From the NCBI GenBank assembly GCA_001584585.1, contig LSYV01000026.1, forward strand, positions 182,704 to 246,703: 64,000 nucleotides of DNA, read 5' to 3'. Shown here in pieces: positions 1 through 19,200 of the stretch (its first letter is position 1; each line of letters starts with the position of its first letter). Made by a program: the position numbers and the translations under genes. Source of the DNA: Gonium pectorale (taxonomy: Eukaryota; Chlorophyta; Chlorophyceae; Chlamydomonadales; Volvocaceae). Under the pieces are notes generated by a model. It saw only the letters and a program-made list of their open reading frames with translations. It ran no database searches and was not told the origin of the DNA.

Positions 1-1
1 G

Positions 2-2199
2 TTTGGCGGCGAGGGTATGCGGGAGTGCGACACCGCCGCCTTCGACACGGATCCCACCTCCCCTTCCGCCGCGCTGGCGCAGCACTGCGCCGGGCCGCCG
101 GCGCCGCTTCCGGGCGGCGGCGGCGGCAACTCCAGCCGCGTCGGTGCCACCTCCGCGGGCACGCCGGCGGCAGCTGGCCATTACAACAACCCGCCGCCGC
201 AGAGCCTCTTGATGGACAGCGGTGATCTGGGGAGCGGCGCACATACGCACAGCATACTGTCTAGTGAGGCAGACATCTGGTCCCAATCCAATAACCGGTC
301 GCCTGGAGGCACCGCAGGCACGGGCGGCACGGCGCCCAGCAGCGTTCCGCTCTTTCGATGTCTCAAGCACCAGGGCAGCTCCCGGGAGCGGGAGCGGGAG
401 CGCCAGGAGCCGCACCAGCGGCCCGCGTCGCTGCGGGTGCTGACGACGGCATCTGCGGTGTCGCGCCCGGCTAGCGTCACGTGCATTCTACCGTCCTAAC
501 GGTATCAACTGTCTTTCGGTTACCTGTCCCAGTTGCCAGCCTGCACAATAAGCGTGGTCTAGAGTAGTACATGGATGTGTCATGTGTCACGGTGATTAAT
601 CAGTTCGGTCAGATACTGCGTTCACCCTATCATCTGTCGTCGGGATCAGTACGAGCTTGGACGGACGGTCCGCGTGTTCTGTTACTTGAGCCGCTAGCGA
701 GCCTGGAAGGTCGCTTATCGGCTCTCAACCAACTGTGTTGTGAGCTAGACATCGAGCCCGGTGTGCGCGTCAAGAGGACGCCTACATCAGTGTAAGTTCC
801 CAGTCACCTTGCTCGAGCCATTTCCCTATCTAACCGGATACTCAGCACGGTAGGGCGTCGCGAACCCTTCTCGAGCTGTTGTTAACCCGGTGCTGCTGCG
901 CCTGCAGGGCTTGTGTGAGTGCTCTGATCAGCGGTGCGCGTGCGCGGTGCACCTGCGCCTCTGCTGAGCTCATCTGCCTGCGGTCCCGCTTGCAGCCGTC
1001 CAAGCCGATAAGCCCAAAAGACCAACGAGTAAGTGGTGTGGGGTCGGGCCTGCGGACGCGTAGGTTCCGAGACTGTTGCATTGCGTTGCCCTTGGTGCCG
1101 TGTTCACAGGGCGCGCCATCAGGATCGTTATTCTGGTAAACGTTCGTTTGCGAGGCGCATTTGTACGCGCCGGTCGCACTGTCCGCCTTAGGTCACGCCT
1201 TCGGCGAGGGATCGGTTGGCCTCCGGTCCGAGCGTCACGCGCTCAGCGCCTGCTAGTGTTATAGCTAGAAGGTGTTTTTCCACTTTGTGTGTTTGCCGCG
1301 GACTGCAGCCTGCCTGCCTGGTCGAAGTCACTCGACAGTAGGGTCCCGGCCTGCCTTGCTCAGCTAGTAGCGTACCGCTCGCTGTCAGGCCCTTTCTTTT
1401 CTTGCCTGCTTTCGATTGCTGACGAGTGTGGCGGTCGCCTGACCCGTTCGCAGTGAACCCGGCTCAGCTCATCGCGCTCGCCCTGGCCGCGTCCGGCGCG
1501 TCCGGTGAGCAGCAGCGTAACCGCGGCAACACTCTGGCGCATGCACATAGTTGGTTCGATGGACGGTAAACGGGCCTGACAGCGGCCGCAGATCTTACTG
1601 TTGCTGCCGCCACGCGCGGTGAGCCCCTTGCCGCCCTGCAGGGGCAGCACCGTCAGGGCGGCGGCGCGGGCAAGGTGTTGGCCAAGGCCAGCCTCAGCCG
1701 CAGCCGCTTCTCCTCACAGCCTCCCAACACGGCGATGAGTGGGCAGTGGGCCGGCTCGTGGATCGTCCGGACAGACCCGGACGGTGACAGCGCCCGCGGC
1801 CCATGGAGGCGGCATGAGAACAAATTGTTTTCGACGTCGGCGTCTTTCATGGATGCGGCGGAGGTGCCGCCGTCGCGGAAAACCGCATCCGGTGCATCCG
1901 CCATTCCGCAGGGCTCGGCAGGTGGCAGCAGCACCCACATTGACAACCACAACAGCAGGATGCACTCTGCGGCCGTAGCAGCGGTGGGCGATGTAGACTC
2001 AGTGGCGGGCGTGGGTGTGCCGCAGCTCGCCAATTCGTCGCGCGGGGTGGGCGTAGCAGCGACCCATGGGTCCTCCCCGGACATGCATGCGCGCCCTTGC
2101 GGTGCGGGCGCGTCCGGCAGAGCGCATGCGATGAAGAGGAAGAAGGGGGCTCTCAGAATGCTGCTCAGTTCGTTGAAAAAGGCCGCCGGCTCCCTTTAG
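2..2199 (+). CDS. C-terminal tail of a CDKL-like kinase paralogue (5' end cut by window)
   Basis: This is the open 3' part of a gene that enters from the left edge. The frame runs from base 2 and contains CDTAAF followed about 20 residues later by GPPAPLPG. The same island, CDT-x-x-F...GPPAP, lies in the tails of both complete kinases downstream, so I read this as the tail of a third, first-in-line copy. The catalytic domain is off-window. The frame meets a stop at 497-499. A donor after 436 (CGG|GTGCTG) and an acceptor at 1640-1641 (ccctgcag) join it in phase 0 to an exon at 1642-2199, giving a 1.2 kb intron. That exon ends in a basic stretch (KRKKGALRMLLSSLKKAAG), comparable in position to the Leu/Lys-rich end of the third kinase. 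The tail is low-complexity and Gly/Ser/Ala-rich, with an RERERER run. The homology call is fairly firm; the splice junction is inferred, and the gene could instead stop at 499. Confidence 0.55.
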
Positions 2200-2738
2200 C
2201 TGGGCAAGCATTGAGTCTTACCGTACGTCTCAAATCGCTTGTTCGCAGTCGCACATAATTGGCTTATTTTGTTATGATTGTCGGGTTCTGTGCATACGCT
2301 TGTCGTTCGACGTCCATTGTGACGGCATGGAAGTTGGCGTTTGCTTATCCGTTGTGGTCGTATTGCCCGATCTCTTGCGTCTCATGTCGGCGTGAAGGTC
2401 CAATACTCAGGATTCAGCTATCGGTCCAGTACTCAAGATTCGGCGGGCATGCTGAGCATCCATTTCCTTGTCTCCCTATCTCAATGTGCACACTTCAAAG
2501 CGTGCCCAGATTTTGCCCGGTCCGTTCGGTTACTGCTGCGTACTCATGGCTCAACCCCTTTGCCTAAAAACGAAGATTGTCAACGCTGCGCTTTCGTGCT
2601 CGGCCATCCAACACTGCATGCACTGCGCGTGGATTCTATGTCTTGGCTGCTTGTACAGTCAACGTGTGCAGGCTGTCCCAGCTGCCGTCATTCATACTCC
2701 GCTTAAGTTTCGCTTCTGCGTGAGTTGCAAACTGATGT

Positions 2739-2743
2739 TGTAA
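2739..2743 (+). terminator. TGTAA polyadenylation signal candidate (kinase copy 1)
   Basis: TGTAA, the usual volvocine poly(A) signal, lies about 540 bases after the stop of the first kinase copy. A second TGTAA follows near 2,855. Assignment rests only on motif and distance. Confidence 0.35.
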
Positions 2744-3068
2744 CTGAGTTGGGTGTGACGCGTGCCACGCACGCTCGGCTGGTTGCACTGGCTCTTTGTC
2801 ATGAGGGAAGCCAGTCTCTTGGGGATGCAGATGGCTTCTCTAAGGCGGTACGGCATGTAACGGCTTCGCTAACCCTTCGTCACAGCTGCGGGGTGATCGG
2901 GAGCGCAGCATTTGCGTTTAGGGCGCCAGTCTCCACGTGCATGATGCCTGGGTTGTGCAATGTGGAGTGCGAGCGGGCCGACGGATTGGTACTTAACCGT
3001 GGTGAACCAGGGTGAACCAGCCGACGGCGACCTGAGTGTTGAGTGTTTTCACGCTCCGTCCCTGTTCT

Positions 3069-3116
3069 TTCTGTGCTTCTGTGCTTCTGTGCTTCTGTGC
3101 TTCTGTGCTTCTGTGC
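3069..3116. repeat. Octamer tandem repeat (ttctgtgc, about 6 copies)
   Basis: The eight-base unit ttctgtgc repeats about six times head to tail with no interruption, inside the spacer between kinase copies 1 and 2. It is a simple microsatellite-type array. Confidence 0.9.
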
Positions 3117-5662
3117 TGGCCATGCCCCGTGGGAGGGGGCACGGGTGGAGCTTGCGCTGCCGGCTTGTGCATGTTGGGTGATTTGCGCTCTTTGGACGGC
3201 ATCGAAGGAAGGCTTTCGATTTGTTGCACACCGTACGGGAGGGCTACCTGTCCCTCCCGTTGTCTGCGCCCTTTCTCGCCTCTCCGCCTGTAACCTTTCC
3301 ACATAAAAAAACCGGCGGTGCTTGCGGCACATTGGCTTTACGGTGTTTACGATGCCATGCTTTGCGTTGCTGTCAACGCTTGCGCCACGGCGGTGGTTCA
3401 TGGCTTGGAGGTATGCATGGGGCGTTTGTGGCATGCAGCAGTGTTGGTGTCGCTTGAGCGTGGTCGGGATCGGGTTGCAGATGAGCGGCAGGTGGCGGTG
3501 GTACTGTAATGAAGTCTGTCTGTCAGGTGGCGCACCGCCTCTTAATTGCGTCTGCTTGGGTTTATATCGTGGCTGGGGCGGGTGTCGTATTCGTTTGGTG
3601 TACATGTTCATTTCATGGTTCTTGGACACGTGTGTGTATGCGTGTGTTGTACGGTGTACGGCGCTGTTGTGATTGCCGTGCAGATCTTGGGTATTTAGCG
3701 TCGCAGCGCTTGTGTCGCGTTGCGCTCGTCCTGCTCTTGGGCAGTGGCCCCTGAGCGACAAGTAGGCCCCGATCGTCAGTCAGCCTGCTGGCGGTTGAGT
3801 ATGTAAGCATGATTCCTCTTTTGCCCCTCGAGCCGAGCAGACAGACTTTCGCACCTGGTTCTTTCGATTCCGTTTCTTCGACAGCAGCGATACATGTTCG
3901 GCGGTTCCTTTCAGCGCTGCAGGCTAGACCTTAGCCGCTCCCCATGTGTTGGGGACAGTGGCGCGCCCCCCTAGCCCCACCCCCTTGGTAGTTAGGATTT
4001 GACTCATTTCCGGCCAGTTGCTGGCAGCCGGCAGCACAACACGGTTATCAAACGCTTGGATGACGTTACTTACCCGCGCCTGTGTAGGAGGCTAGCGAAA
4101 CCCGTTGCTTTAGGACGGCTGCCCTTTACAGATATACTATTACGCCCCCATACCGTACTACCGGACAGGTGGCCATCCCTATTTCTGTTTTCTTCACTTT
4201 TCCCGCACCATGTGTTTGCTTTGCTAGTGGTGGTCGTATGCTCCTCTTCATCCTGGCGTTTCCTGGCCCACGGAGCGGCTGCGTTGTTGTTGGTGTGTCT
4301 AAGCGCAAGTACGAGGGCGTACTTCGGCCATGAACCACAGGAACCACTGGTATCGTAACTGGTCCCACATTGTCCATCGCTTGCAATCCGCGCATATATA
4401 CATACATAGATCACATGCTCCCCACAGAGGGATTGCATGCCACACACGGCCACACGAGCCGGCACTCTGGCTGCGTGTGCTGAGTGCGAAGTGGTGCCGA
4501 ACACCTGAGTCCGCGGCTCTCGATAATACGTCGCATGCCCCAAGGCACCGGCGCGTAACCTGTAATCTGTAACTGGCATGCCCAGCATGCCGTGGAGTCG
4601 ACGAACACCATGCCGGCCAAGATGCCGGCGTGCTGCGCTAGGGTTTGATAGGTGATGACCTCACCAGCGGCAGATACCTTATAGCCGCCGTTGGGAACTG
4701 CATTGCAGTTTAAACATGCGCTGGGGGCAGGCCCCGCCACGATAACGCCGTCGCGCTTACATGGCTACTACGCGGACGCCGGTCTGACACCTGACCAGCA
4801 GGAAAAAAATTGTTGTTATGGAGTAACGCACGTTGCATTGGTGCCCATATTGCACGTGCGTGTCCATATGGGCCTCCTCACATGAATCGAGGCCGACCGG
4901 TGCATTGACAGTGCCGGGCCGGAATATCAATAATGGCAGAAGCTGCTGCGCAAACAGTTCTGACTTACCAGGGTTCTGGCCTGCTTACTAAGGTGAACAA
5001 TTGCGTGCCGCCTCCTGAGCTATTGCATAGCAATAAAAGACCCAAACCTTTATGCAAGCCATGCATGGGCTGAGTATACGATTACATCGTCCGCACACGG
5101 TGCCTACATTGCTGCCGAGGCTCTGCATGTAAACGATATATAAAGCTATCAAGTTGGCTCAAAGGATGCCCACAGCTTCTGACCAACAGAACAATGCACG
5201 GGCACTTACATGGAGAAGTACGCCGACGCGAAATCTCTTTCTTTCAAAGGCGCGCAGTCACTGAAAATATGAGTTCATGGCTGAAAGCATAGACTCGCTG
5301 TAATAGTCCATACTCAGGCGAGGAACCAGCACTGGGTAATGTCATTCAGTTTCTAGCACTCCCACTTGTAGCAGGATCCAAGCATTTCATCGCTTACAGC
5401 CTGCAGCACGGGCTTTCATGACACGGCGTCACAGGAAAACCCTGGCCCTTCCGTTGACAACGGCCCTTGAGTAATGGCCGGCTCTGCGAGCGTGCATTGA
5501 GCCACTTCCCAGAGGGGCGGCCTGCGGAGAGGTTGCACCACAACAATGGCAGAGACGAACGCCACCCCGCCAGAAACGGTTGCGCAGGCGCCGAGGGTAA
5601 TGGCGCAGTGGAGTTATCATGGGGGGGTCCTGTAGCGTGTCATTCGCCAGAAGCGCAGCCCA

Positions 5663-11184
<5,522 letters not shown>

Positions 11185-11296
11185 CTCACGGGCCACACAC
11201 AAAACCGGGGAGGCCATGGACGAAATGCCGGATGCAGTTGTTGTGGAGCGGTAGGATGGGCGGAGAACAAGTGATCGTATGCCGCATGCCGCATGC

Positions 11297-11412
11297 CGCA
11301 TCTTGCGTGTTGCATCGTGCCTGTGCTTGCTGCATCTTGCGTGTTGCATCGTGACTGTGCTTGCTGCATCTTGCGTGTTGCATCGTGACTGTGCTTGCTG
11401 CATATTGCGTGT
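11297..11412. repeat. 34-bp minisatellite, 3 full copies plus part of a fourth
   Basis: The unit begins tgcatcttgcgtgttgcatc and is 34 bp long. Full copies lie at 11297-11330, 11331-11364 and 11365-11398, followed by a degenerate start of a fourth. It sits just downstream of the stop of kinase copy 2, in the probable 3' UTR. A further copy reappears after the assembly gap at 11,753. Confidence 0.9.
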
Positions 11413-12122
11413 CCAGTGCAGTGCACGGAGCCGTATTGGGCATCCGTGCTGCCGTCGTGAATGAGCGAAGGCATGTCTGATGGAGCATGGAATGACTAAA
11501 AAGCCAATGATGATGGACGCTAGCCGATGGGCCGAGGGCCTGCCCAGCCAGTGCATGGAAAAAGTCGCATTTCGCCGGGTCGCCAGGAAGGCGGTGCCGC
11601 TTTCATCGTTTTGTATGTTTCTCGGCAGCCCACAAAGTCCGGGACGTGCGTCCATACAGACGCCACCCGCGCAGCAGACGACCTACCTGCGTAGGTGATG
11701 TACAATGTGTTGTTTGAGTGCCTTGACAGAGTNNNNNNNNNNNNNNNNNNNNGCTGCATCTTGCGTGTTGCATCGTGACTGTGCTTGCTGCATATTGCGT
11801 GTCCAGTGCAGTGCACGGAGCCGTATTGGGCATCCGTGCTGCCGTCGTGAATGAGCGAAGGCATGTCTGATGGAGCATGGAATGACTAAAAGCCAATGAT
11901 GATGGACGCTAGCCGATGGGCCGAGGGCCTGCCCAGCCAGTGCATGGAAAAAGTCGCATTTCGCCGGGTCGCCAGGAAGGCGGTGCCGCTTTCATCGTTT
12001 TGTATGTTTCTCGGCAGCCCACAAAGTCCGGGACGTGCGTCCATACAGACGCCACCCGCGCAGCAGACGACCTACCTGCGTAGGTGATGTACAATGTGTT
12101 GTTTGAGTGCCTTGACAAGAGT
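11363..12122. other. Assembly gap (20 N, 11733-11752) flanked by a 370-bp duplicate
   Basis: Bases 11363-11732 and 11753-12122 are the same 370-bp sequence, one on each side of a 20-N placeholder. They differ by one base in an A run (five versus four A) and one added A near the end. This is what two overlapping contig ends look like when they are not merged, so it is more likely an assembly artefact than a real tandem duplication. Confidence 0.85.
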
Positions 12123-15100
12123 GGGCCAGTTGGAATGGAATTGAAACAATCGAGCAGGGCCTACTGGACGAGAGGCTCCCAAGTAACCACACTCATCTGC
12201 GGGGCCAGTAGACGGATCGGCGGTGGGACATTGCCGCGCGGTTCAGGAGGCCTTATTTTATGGCCATGGGGCGAATCTTGGAGACGTGTATGCAGTGCAG
12301 CGTGTTGGCACGCCCGCCACAACCAGGCCAAACGTGTTCGCGGCCTATGAAAGATGAAAGTAAAGGGAGATGAGGTTGGCAGCGAGCTTACGGTACTCCA
12401 TCGCTGTTTATTTTGAGGCCCTGTCTGTACGTCACAGTCATCGCCGGGCCGCAACACCCTGTTCCGGGACGCCGCGCAGACAACTGCTGTTACAATAAAT
12501 GGCTTTTCACAGAACTGCCGGGAAGCTGGCTCGCGCTGTTGTACGGTTAAAGGGCTAGCAGTGGTGAGTGCGCGTTGGGTTCGCGGTGTCAAGCCGGCCT
12601 TGGCGAGGAGGTGTCTCTGCATGAACGGCGCCCGCCGTGCCGCCTCTGTTTAGGATATGCAACAGAAGGCGTAGTCGGTAAGGAATGCGTGCGTGGCGAA
12701 GCGGGGCGGGGGAGGGGGCGCTGTGTGGTGTTCGGGCTTCAGGCATGTGCAGGCAATCGTGTCGGTCTTTGTGGAGGGCTGTGGAAGGGTGTGACAACTC
12801 CAAGATCTCCAGCAAGCAGCTTGCGTATCCTGGTCTCGGTTGCGGCCGTACGTATCTGGGGCACTGAACGTGGCGTCTCTATCTTGCCTCCTGCCTGACC
12901 CACACCGTGCTCAGCCTGCGATGTGCTCGATCCTCGATGCATGTGTGATGTATGATCCACCAGGTTGGATGGCTGTAGCAGCTGCAGTTCCTGCTTGGCG
13001 TCAAGCCATCTACTTGTGGCTACCTCCGTTATCCTCGCCTAATAATGGTCCACAGTAAAATCATGCGGCTGTGTGCGCGGCTTGTGCGGTGTGTCGGTGC
13101 GTGACTTGAGACCAACTTCCGCACGCACTGTCATTTCTCTGCCTAATTATCATCATCAACCATGAGTTAGTTCATATGTGCCTTCCATGCGCCTGTTCCG
13201 CGTGCCTTGAAGTTGCGGTGGGCATCATAAGCCCTACGCCCCGACCTGTCCCGCCCGTCCGCATCTTCACACGGTACGCTTCAGCCGGGATGTAAGTGGG
13301 CGGTGACAAGTGGACGGAGCTCGCTGGGCAACAGCCCGTTGGCGAGTCCGCCTCGCTGTCCCGTTTTGTTAAGTAAACATTGGGCCGTGACATTGCTGTC
13401 TTCGCGTTGCTTACAGTATGTGCATGCCGCCCAACTGTGTGGCTGTCGTACGCCAAGCGCGTAGCGTGGCTAATGTTTTTCTGTGGGCCAAGCCCCCCGG
13501 TGAGGCATATGACCTTGCCAGCAGCGCTCAACTATGTCAACTGTGTAAAGCGGGTACGCATGCCACTTTGCACCAAGCCTGGGTGCCCAGTTGGACGCGC
13601 TCAGAACCCCGTTTTGACGTTTCCAACAAGTAAGGATGCCGCGCGCATGTCACGACATGTCGTGTGATGATTGACAGGACGCGTGATATGTGCGGCGGAG
13701 TATATATGGGGCTAGAAGGCCCAGACTGAGCCTGATGCTGTCCTTGTGTTGGCTGGTGTATGTGTTTGCTGTGCACGACCTCGTACGATATCTGTGTACG
13801 GTAGGCGCTAGCCACGTATTTGTGCTTTGTTGGCACAGGTCGAGCCGTCGCTCGACACATTTGCTCTAGCGGACACGCGCATGTGTCGCATGCACTGTTA
13901 GGACCCTTAGGGCTACGGTGCAGAGCTTGTGTAAGTGCGACCAACCATCGTCATGTAGCCTCTACGCGGAACCGCGCCGCAGCCTTTGCGCGCGCATACT
14001 GTGCACACTGCACTCGCTACTCGCTACAACCGTTATCACAACCCAGCCCTGATGTACGTCATGACACGCACATAGGATAGTGCCGTGTCCGGCATGGTAG
14101 GTGTGGCCTCGGGCGTTGCGGGCTTTGGCAGCCTTGGACCACATGCCCACCAGAAGATATGTCGTGAGATACTAGGTGCCGTGACGTAGTAATGCTGCGC
14201 CTATGTACGATTATACCGTGTTTGCTGGTGGAGCTGCGGTCCTGCGGAGCTTGTACGGCATGCGGTACACCTGCTGGTCGTGCGCCGTGCGCTCCCACCT
14301 CCGTGCTCCCTTTTTATGTGTTCTGATTATTCTGACTTTACTCTTGCAGCGTAGGTCTCATGTAACGAATGTTGCACTGGTCCGTCTGGACGTAGCGTCC
14401 TTGACGGCCTTGCAGTCAGCTCGATCAGTTTGCTCGCGCTAGTGCGCTCTACCCGTCTGGCCGTCGTTCTCTTGCTTGCAGTTCAGCCGCCTTTGTTGCG
14501 GTGCGTGCGTCGCCGGCCTGTTGTTTGCGAGGCGCAAAGCCGCATTGTGTCGTGCACGTCTACAGCATGACCCGCAGGCACTTACGCTTCTGGTGGAGCT
14601 ATGCGTAGAGGCGCAGGAAACAAGTAGGGGAAAAGCTTCTTTGAAGCTTGGAAAAGGGCGGAGCCCCGTGATACCGTACCGGGGATTTAGGTCATGAAGG
14701 GTGGAGCGTGTATGTGTACCGTAGCGGACGCATGCGCATGGGCAACCGGTTTGACATGACCAGCACGCAGCACCCGCACGCACCCACAGTACGGGATAGG
14801 GGAGCGCGAAAGAGAGGCACAATTGTGTCAACCCGTCATGAAGCCCAGTGTTTGTCCGCAAGTGGGCACCAACGTAAATTAGAGAAGCCCCGTTTGGCTT
14901 GTGCGGGTTTAGTCGTGACCGTGCCGGGTCCATGAGTTGACATGGTTGCGAGAATTGTGAGCGCTAGCAAGGAACTCAGAGACCGGGCGCCTAGCAGCGG
15001 TATGTGCATATTTCACGGTACTAACGTGGCTTTTTTCCGGCGCAGTTGGTGTTGTTTGGGTGGGGCAGCTTTAAAATGCTGACCAGCCTATGGACGATCG

Positions 15101-16273
15101 CCAAATGCTAACCAACGGCTATGGAATACTACAAACATATAACAAACATATAAGAAATACTGTTCGCATGAGACTGCAATAATTGATTATGCATGGGATG
15201 GAGTTTGGTCCGGACGCACGGACGGAGACCATACCCAATGTCAGGAGGCTCCGCCCCCCAATGCCGCTTCGCGGCGGGAAGGCAGCCTCTACGGACATCA
15301 CCCGAGATGTTTCCAGCAGGGCGCCGAGTACAGGTCATGGCGGGCGAGGTACACGAGCCGACGGGCCCTCCCGGAGGGAGCAGGGTTGCAAAACTGCGAA
15401 GTAGCTGTAACCTCCCCTCGCTGTTATCTAGCTATGTCTCCCACCCCAAACTCCTGTCGGACATAAATGCAACCGCCGTTGCTAAGGGACGTTCACCACC
15501 GAGGCGGCGTTCATAAGCACGGCGCTCCACAAACACGCACAAACACGTCGTAAGACGCTATGATCGTCTTCCTGTGGAAAGGATTCATGTCTAGAGAATA
15601 AGCCGACCGGTATTGACTATTAATCGAGCAAATCAGCGGCAAATGGAGCGAACGTCCGTGGTGATCTCTGCGACCGTAAGTACAGCAGCTTTTCACAAGT
15701 GCATGCCGCTGTGTATCCAGATGCAAACATTCTGTTCGATTATTATCAACGGGTGTAAATGGGTTGCATGTCAACCAACTCCTCCGTAGTCCGTATTGTG
15801 ACTGCTCCCTTAAGGCCATCAAACATTGTAACGAGCTTAAATTTGCACAATACATTTCATAAATCATGAAAGAATCCAGTGCGTGCATGCTTTTGCTGAG
15901 ATGACCACGGCCGCTCCATTGGCCTGCGGTCCTTAACTGAAGTTCACATGGAATTCACTGCTTGTAGCTTAATGGGCTGGCGCTCATGGCGCTCTGGCGC
16001 AGGAGCTGAGCTGAGCGACGGACCATAGCGCTCATAGTGCACCCGCGCCCGCACTAGTTCGAGCTGGCGCTAATATAATAGGCATGAGCGCGCTGAGCCT
16101 GACGGAGGTGCGCATTGTTACTGTGCTGCGCGAGCGAGACGTACATGACTCGGCTTGTTATCGCATGCGCACATAAAACCGTGGCGCGTCGAGAATGTTT
16201 GACCATGACATATAAAACACTACGCCAGGGCCTGCGCTGCCTTACTGTCTTGCTCGTAACCGAAGTTTGCCGC
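12123..16273. other. Spacer between kinase copies 2 and 3; no supported gene
   Basis: About 4.1 kb with no recognisable domain or convincing exon on either strand. The stretch near 15,000-15,950 is AT-richer than the genes. Only the last few hundred bases are likely to act as the 5' region of kinase copy 3. No tRNA, transposase or reverse-transcriptase signature was seen. Confidence 0.5.
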
Positions 16274-19200
16274 ATGCCAAACCCCACCCAGGGCTATACG
16301 TGCATATCTTCTTTAGGAGAAGGTGAGGCGTGCATGAAGAGGTACACCCTGCACTCTGCGTGAGCTTTGGGCCGGGTTGCAAGGCAGTTAGTGCAGGCTG
16401 GGAGCCAGCGGCGTGTCGCTGGCCGTTGAGGGCCGGTGCCAGCCGTCGCCACCGCAGTGCAGGAAAAAAGAAAAATCTGCAGAGACAGAGGGAGCCCGCC
16501 TCAACGGCCATACACACCTCACGGCGCGACGTTTCCAGTAGGGCGGGCGGGTACAATGCAAGGCATGTGACGTTGGCATGCAAGGCATGCACCGAGCCTG
16601 AGTGACGTGTGAGTCACCCGCATCGGGCCGAGGCTCTTCTATTGGCCACATTATGGCTATGGCCCCAGGCATGTATGCCCCGCTAACGTTTCCCCTCGGT
16701 GTGGCGTGTGCATGGGTGTAACACGGACCGCTGTACCGGCTGTACCATCACCAGGATCGTATGGAGCTGTGTGGAAAGCTCAGGAGCTCGCGACTGGACG
16801 GGTCGTGGCCATCAAGGCCTTCAAGGAGGCGCACACCGACCCTGAGGTGCGCGCCTGCAATCCAAACCCGCGTCTGCGCGTGCGTACGACGGGCGGGCAG
16901 CGCCCTGCCAACGTGACGGGTGGAATGGAGTAGAGGATGGTGACGAGCTTGTCTCCGTGTGGCGAAAGGGAATTCTCGTACTTGGGAGCCATGCAACGGC
17001 GTCCAAATTACCGTATGCAGTTACGATGGAAGTCAATCCCAGCGGCTTGCTTGCTGGTTGCATCGTGTGCTCGCAAGCGCGCCTGGCCCTCACGCATACA
17101 TCCGACGGCGCGCGGGGCCGGCCATTCCGCCAGCCGGCCAGCCCGACACCCCGACTTTCCTCATCTGGCGTCCTAATAAACCTCCACAACATAACTCGAT
17201 TATTGCAGCCCGCGGCCTGCAACGCGTTGGCATGTGCAGGCCGGCATTCAGGCCCTGACCCCGTACGATGGACACACACGTTTTCTACATGGCACCATCT
17301 GTCCCTTCGCCCTGCCCGCGCCCCGGCCCGCCGTCAACGGTGTCCCGTGCCTCAGATCAAGAACTTGGCCCTGCGGGAGGTGCGAGTGCTTCAGGGCCTG
17401 AACCACCCCGCCATCGTGCCGCTGCTGGACGCCTTCAGCACCAAGTCCGGGCGCGTGTACATGGTGCGCGCGGGCACCGTCCCCTGCATGCTCACACGTG
17501 TCACAAGCGCTTTGTACGGCATGTATGGCATATACTGTACTGCACCTGCTGTACTGCAACTCCACCTGGACGTCCTGTGGCTGCTGCGGAGTGCAGCCGT
17601 CGCGGGGATCCCGTACCTGCACGGCCATCACTCGTGTAACGCGACCCTCGGATGCCCGCTTGCAGGTCTTCCCCTGTCTGAGCCACAGCGCATTCCAGGC
17701 GTTGGATGAGCACCCGCAGGGCCTGCCCCCGCAGCAGCTCAAGGTGCTCGCGTGGCAGATACTGCAAGGCCTATCGTACCTGCACGGCAAGCAGGTACGG
17801 AACTTGTCTTTGGCAGGCGCTCTAGGACCTCTGCAGTACAGATACTTTCCCTCCATCGCTGCGGAGGATATACGCCCGGCTTTGTCGTGGAGTATGAGGC
17901 ATTGCGGCCTCTGTCTGCCGCCGGGGGGTCCTGCGGGTGCTGCGGGGTCCTGAAGGACGTTCACGGGCGCCCTTCCGCTTCGCAGATCGTGCACCGTGAC
18001 CTCAAGCCCGCGAACATCCTCATAACAGACGGCGGGGAGGCGAAGCTGTGCGATTTCGGCTTCGCACGAAGGGTTCGTTGCGGGGTGCGTCAGGCTGAAC
18101 GCCTGTCATCGTACCTGGTGACACGGTGGTACCGCCCGCCTGGTGAGGTTGGAGTGGGTGGGCTGGACTTGGGTGCGCGTAACGCCTACTGCTGTGTCGC
18201 GCATGGAGGCGTGCATCTACAGAGTAGGAGGGTACACCGCGGGCGCCGGAGGGATGCACACCCAGTCCGCTGCGTCGTGGTGCTGCTCATGGGCGTTGCC
18301 TGGCGCCGCTTCGACCCCTTTGCCCGCGGCCCCGCGCACGCAGAGGTGCTGGTGGGGGCCGAGTACGGCCCTTCTGCGGACGTCTGGTCCCTCGGGTGCA
18401 CTCTTGCCGAGCTGGCGACCGGGGAGCCGCTGTTCGGAGGTGTGGCATGCCAGTTGTGGGGCCGTTCCTGTTGTTGGTATACATGCCTCCTCTCGCAACC
18501 GCACCTGCCTACAGCCGCCCGTCGATCCTCCCAAATCGCCAGCGCAATGAACTTTTTCCTGTCATGCGCCGCCGGGATCGCACCACCAGCAACTATCCTC
18601 GCTCCTGCGCCCTTCCTCCGCACCCATACAACCTGAACCTCATGCCTTCGATGGATTCCCCGTAGGCAGCTCCAGTGCGGACCAGCTGTGGCACATCATG
18701 CGTTGCTTCGGCGGCCTCCCGTACGATCAGCACAGCCGCATCGCGGCCAATCCGCAGCTCCGCAAGGTCCTCGGCGCACCGCTGGGCGGCCGCAGCCTGC
18801 GCCAGCGCCTGCCGGGCTGCGACCCAGGGCTGATGCGCCTGCTAGAGGCCTGCCTGCAGCCCGACCCGGGCCGTCGCTGTACGGCGGACGAGCTGCTCCA
18901 GATGCCGTACTTCTGGGCCGTACCGCGCCTCATCACGGGGTCGCCTCTGGAGCTCCTGTACAGCAAGGTGGTGGCTGCGGTGGTACCGCCGCCGCCGTTG
19001 CCACTGGCGAATGGACCAGACCAGGCGGTGAAAGCAGGGCGCCTGCGGCTTGGCACGGAGCTGTCTGGCGCAGCTACGCCGCGGACACCCGAGCAGGCTC
19101 CGGCAGGGCTGATGCGGATGCGTGGTGAGACGGCGACGTCGAGCTGCGGCAGCCACTTGGCCGCCGAAGGGAGCGCACTCGAGACAGCCACGCAGCGTCG

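Larger units (their letters stand above)
2200..5662. other. Spacer between kinase copies 1 and 2; no supported gene
   Basis: I see no stretch here with volvocine coding character or a recognisable domain. It should hold the 3' UTR of the first copy (TGTAA at 2739-2743) and the 5' region of the second. It contains an octamer tandem repeat near 3,069-3,116. Long open frames on the minus strand around 2,880-3,761 have no domain, and part of their sequence is simply the translated repeat. Confidence 0.5.

Noticed and set aside
2880..3761. Long minus-strand open frame (293 codons) in the first kinase spacer
   Set aside because: No domain, odd composition, and part of it is the translated octamer repeat; it has no splice or homology support.
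11363..12122. A true tandem duplication of 370 bp
   Set aside because: The copies end exactly at the N gap and are almost identical, so an unmerged contig overlap is the simpler reading.
15950..16110. Possible small structured RNA (repeated gcgctcat/gagctgag elements)
   Set aside because: The words repeat but do not form a convincing cloverleaf or long stem; no tRNA box sequences were found.
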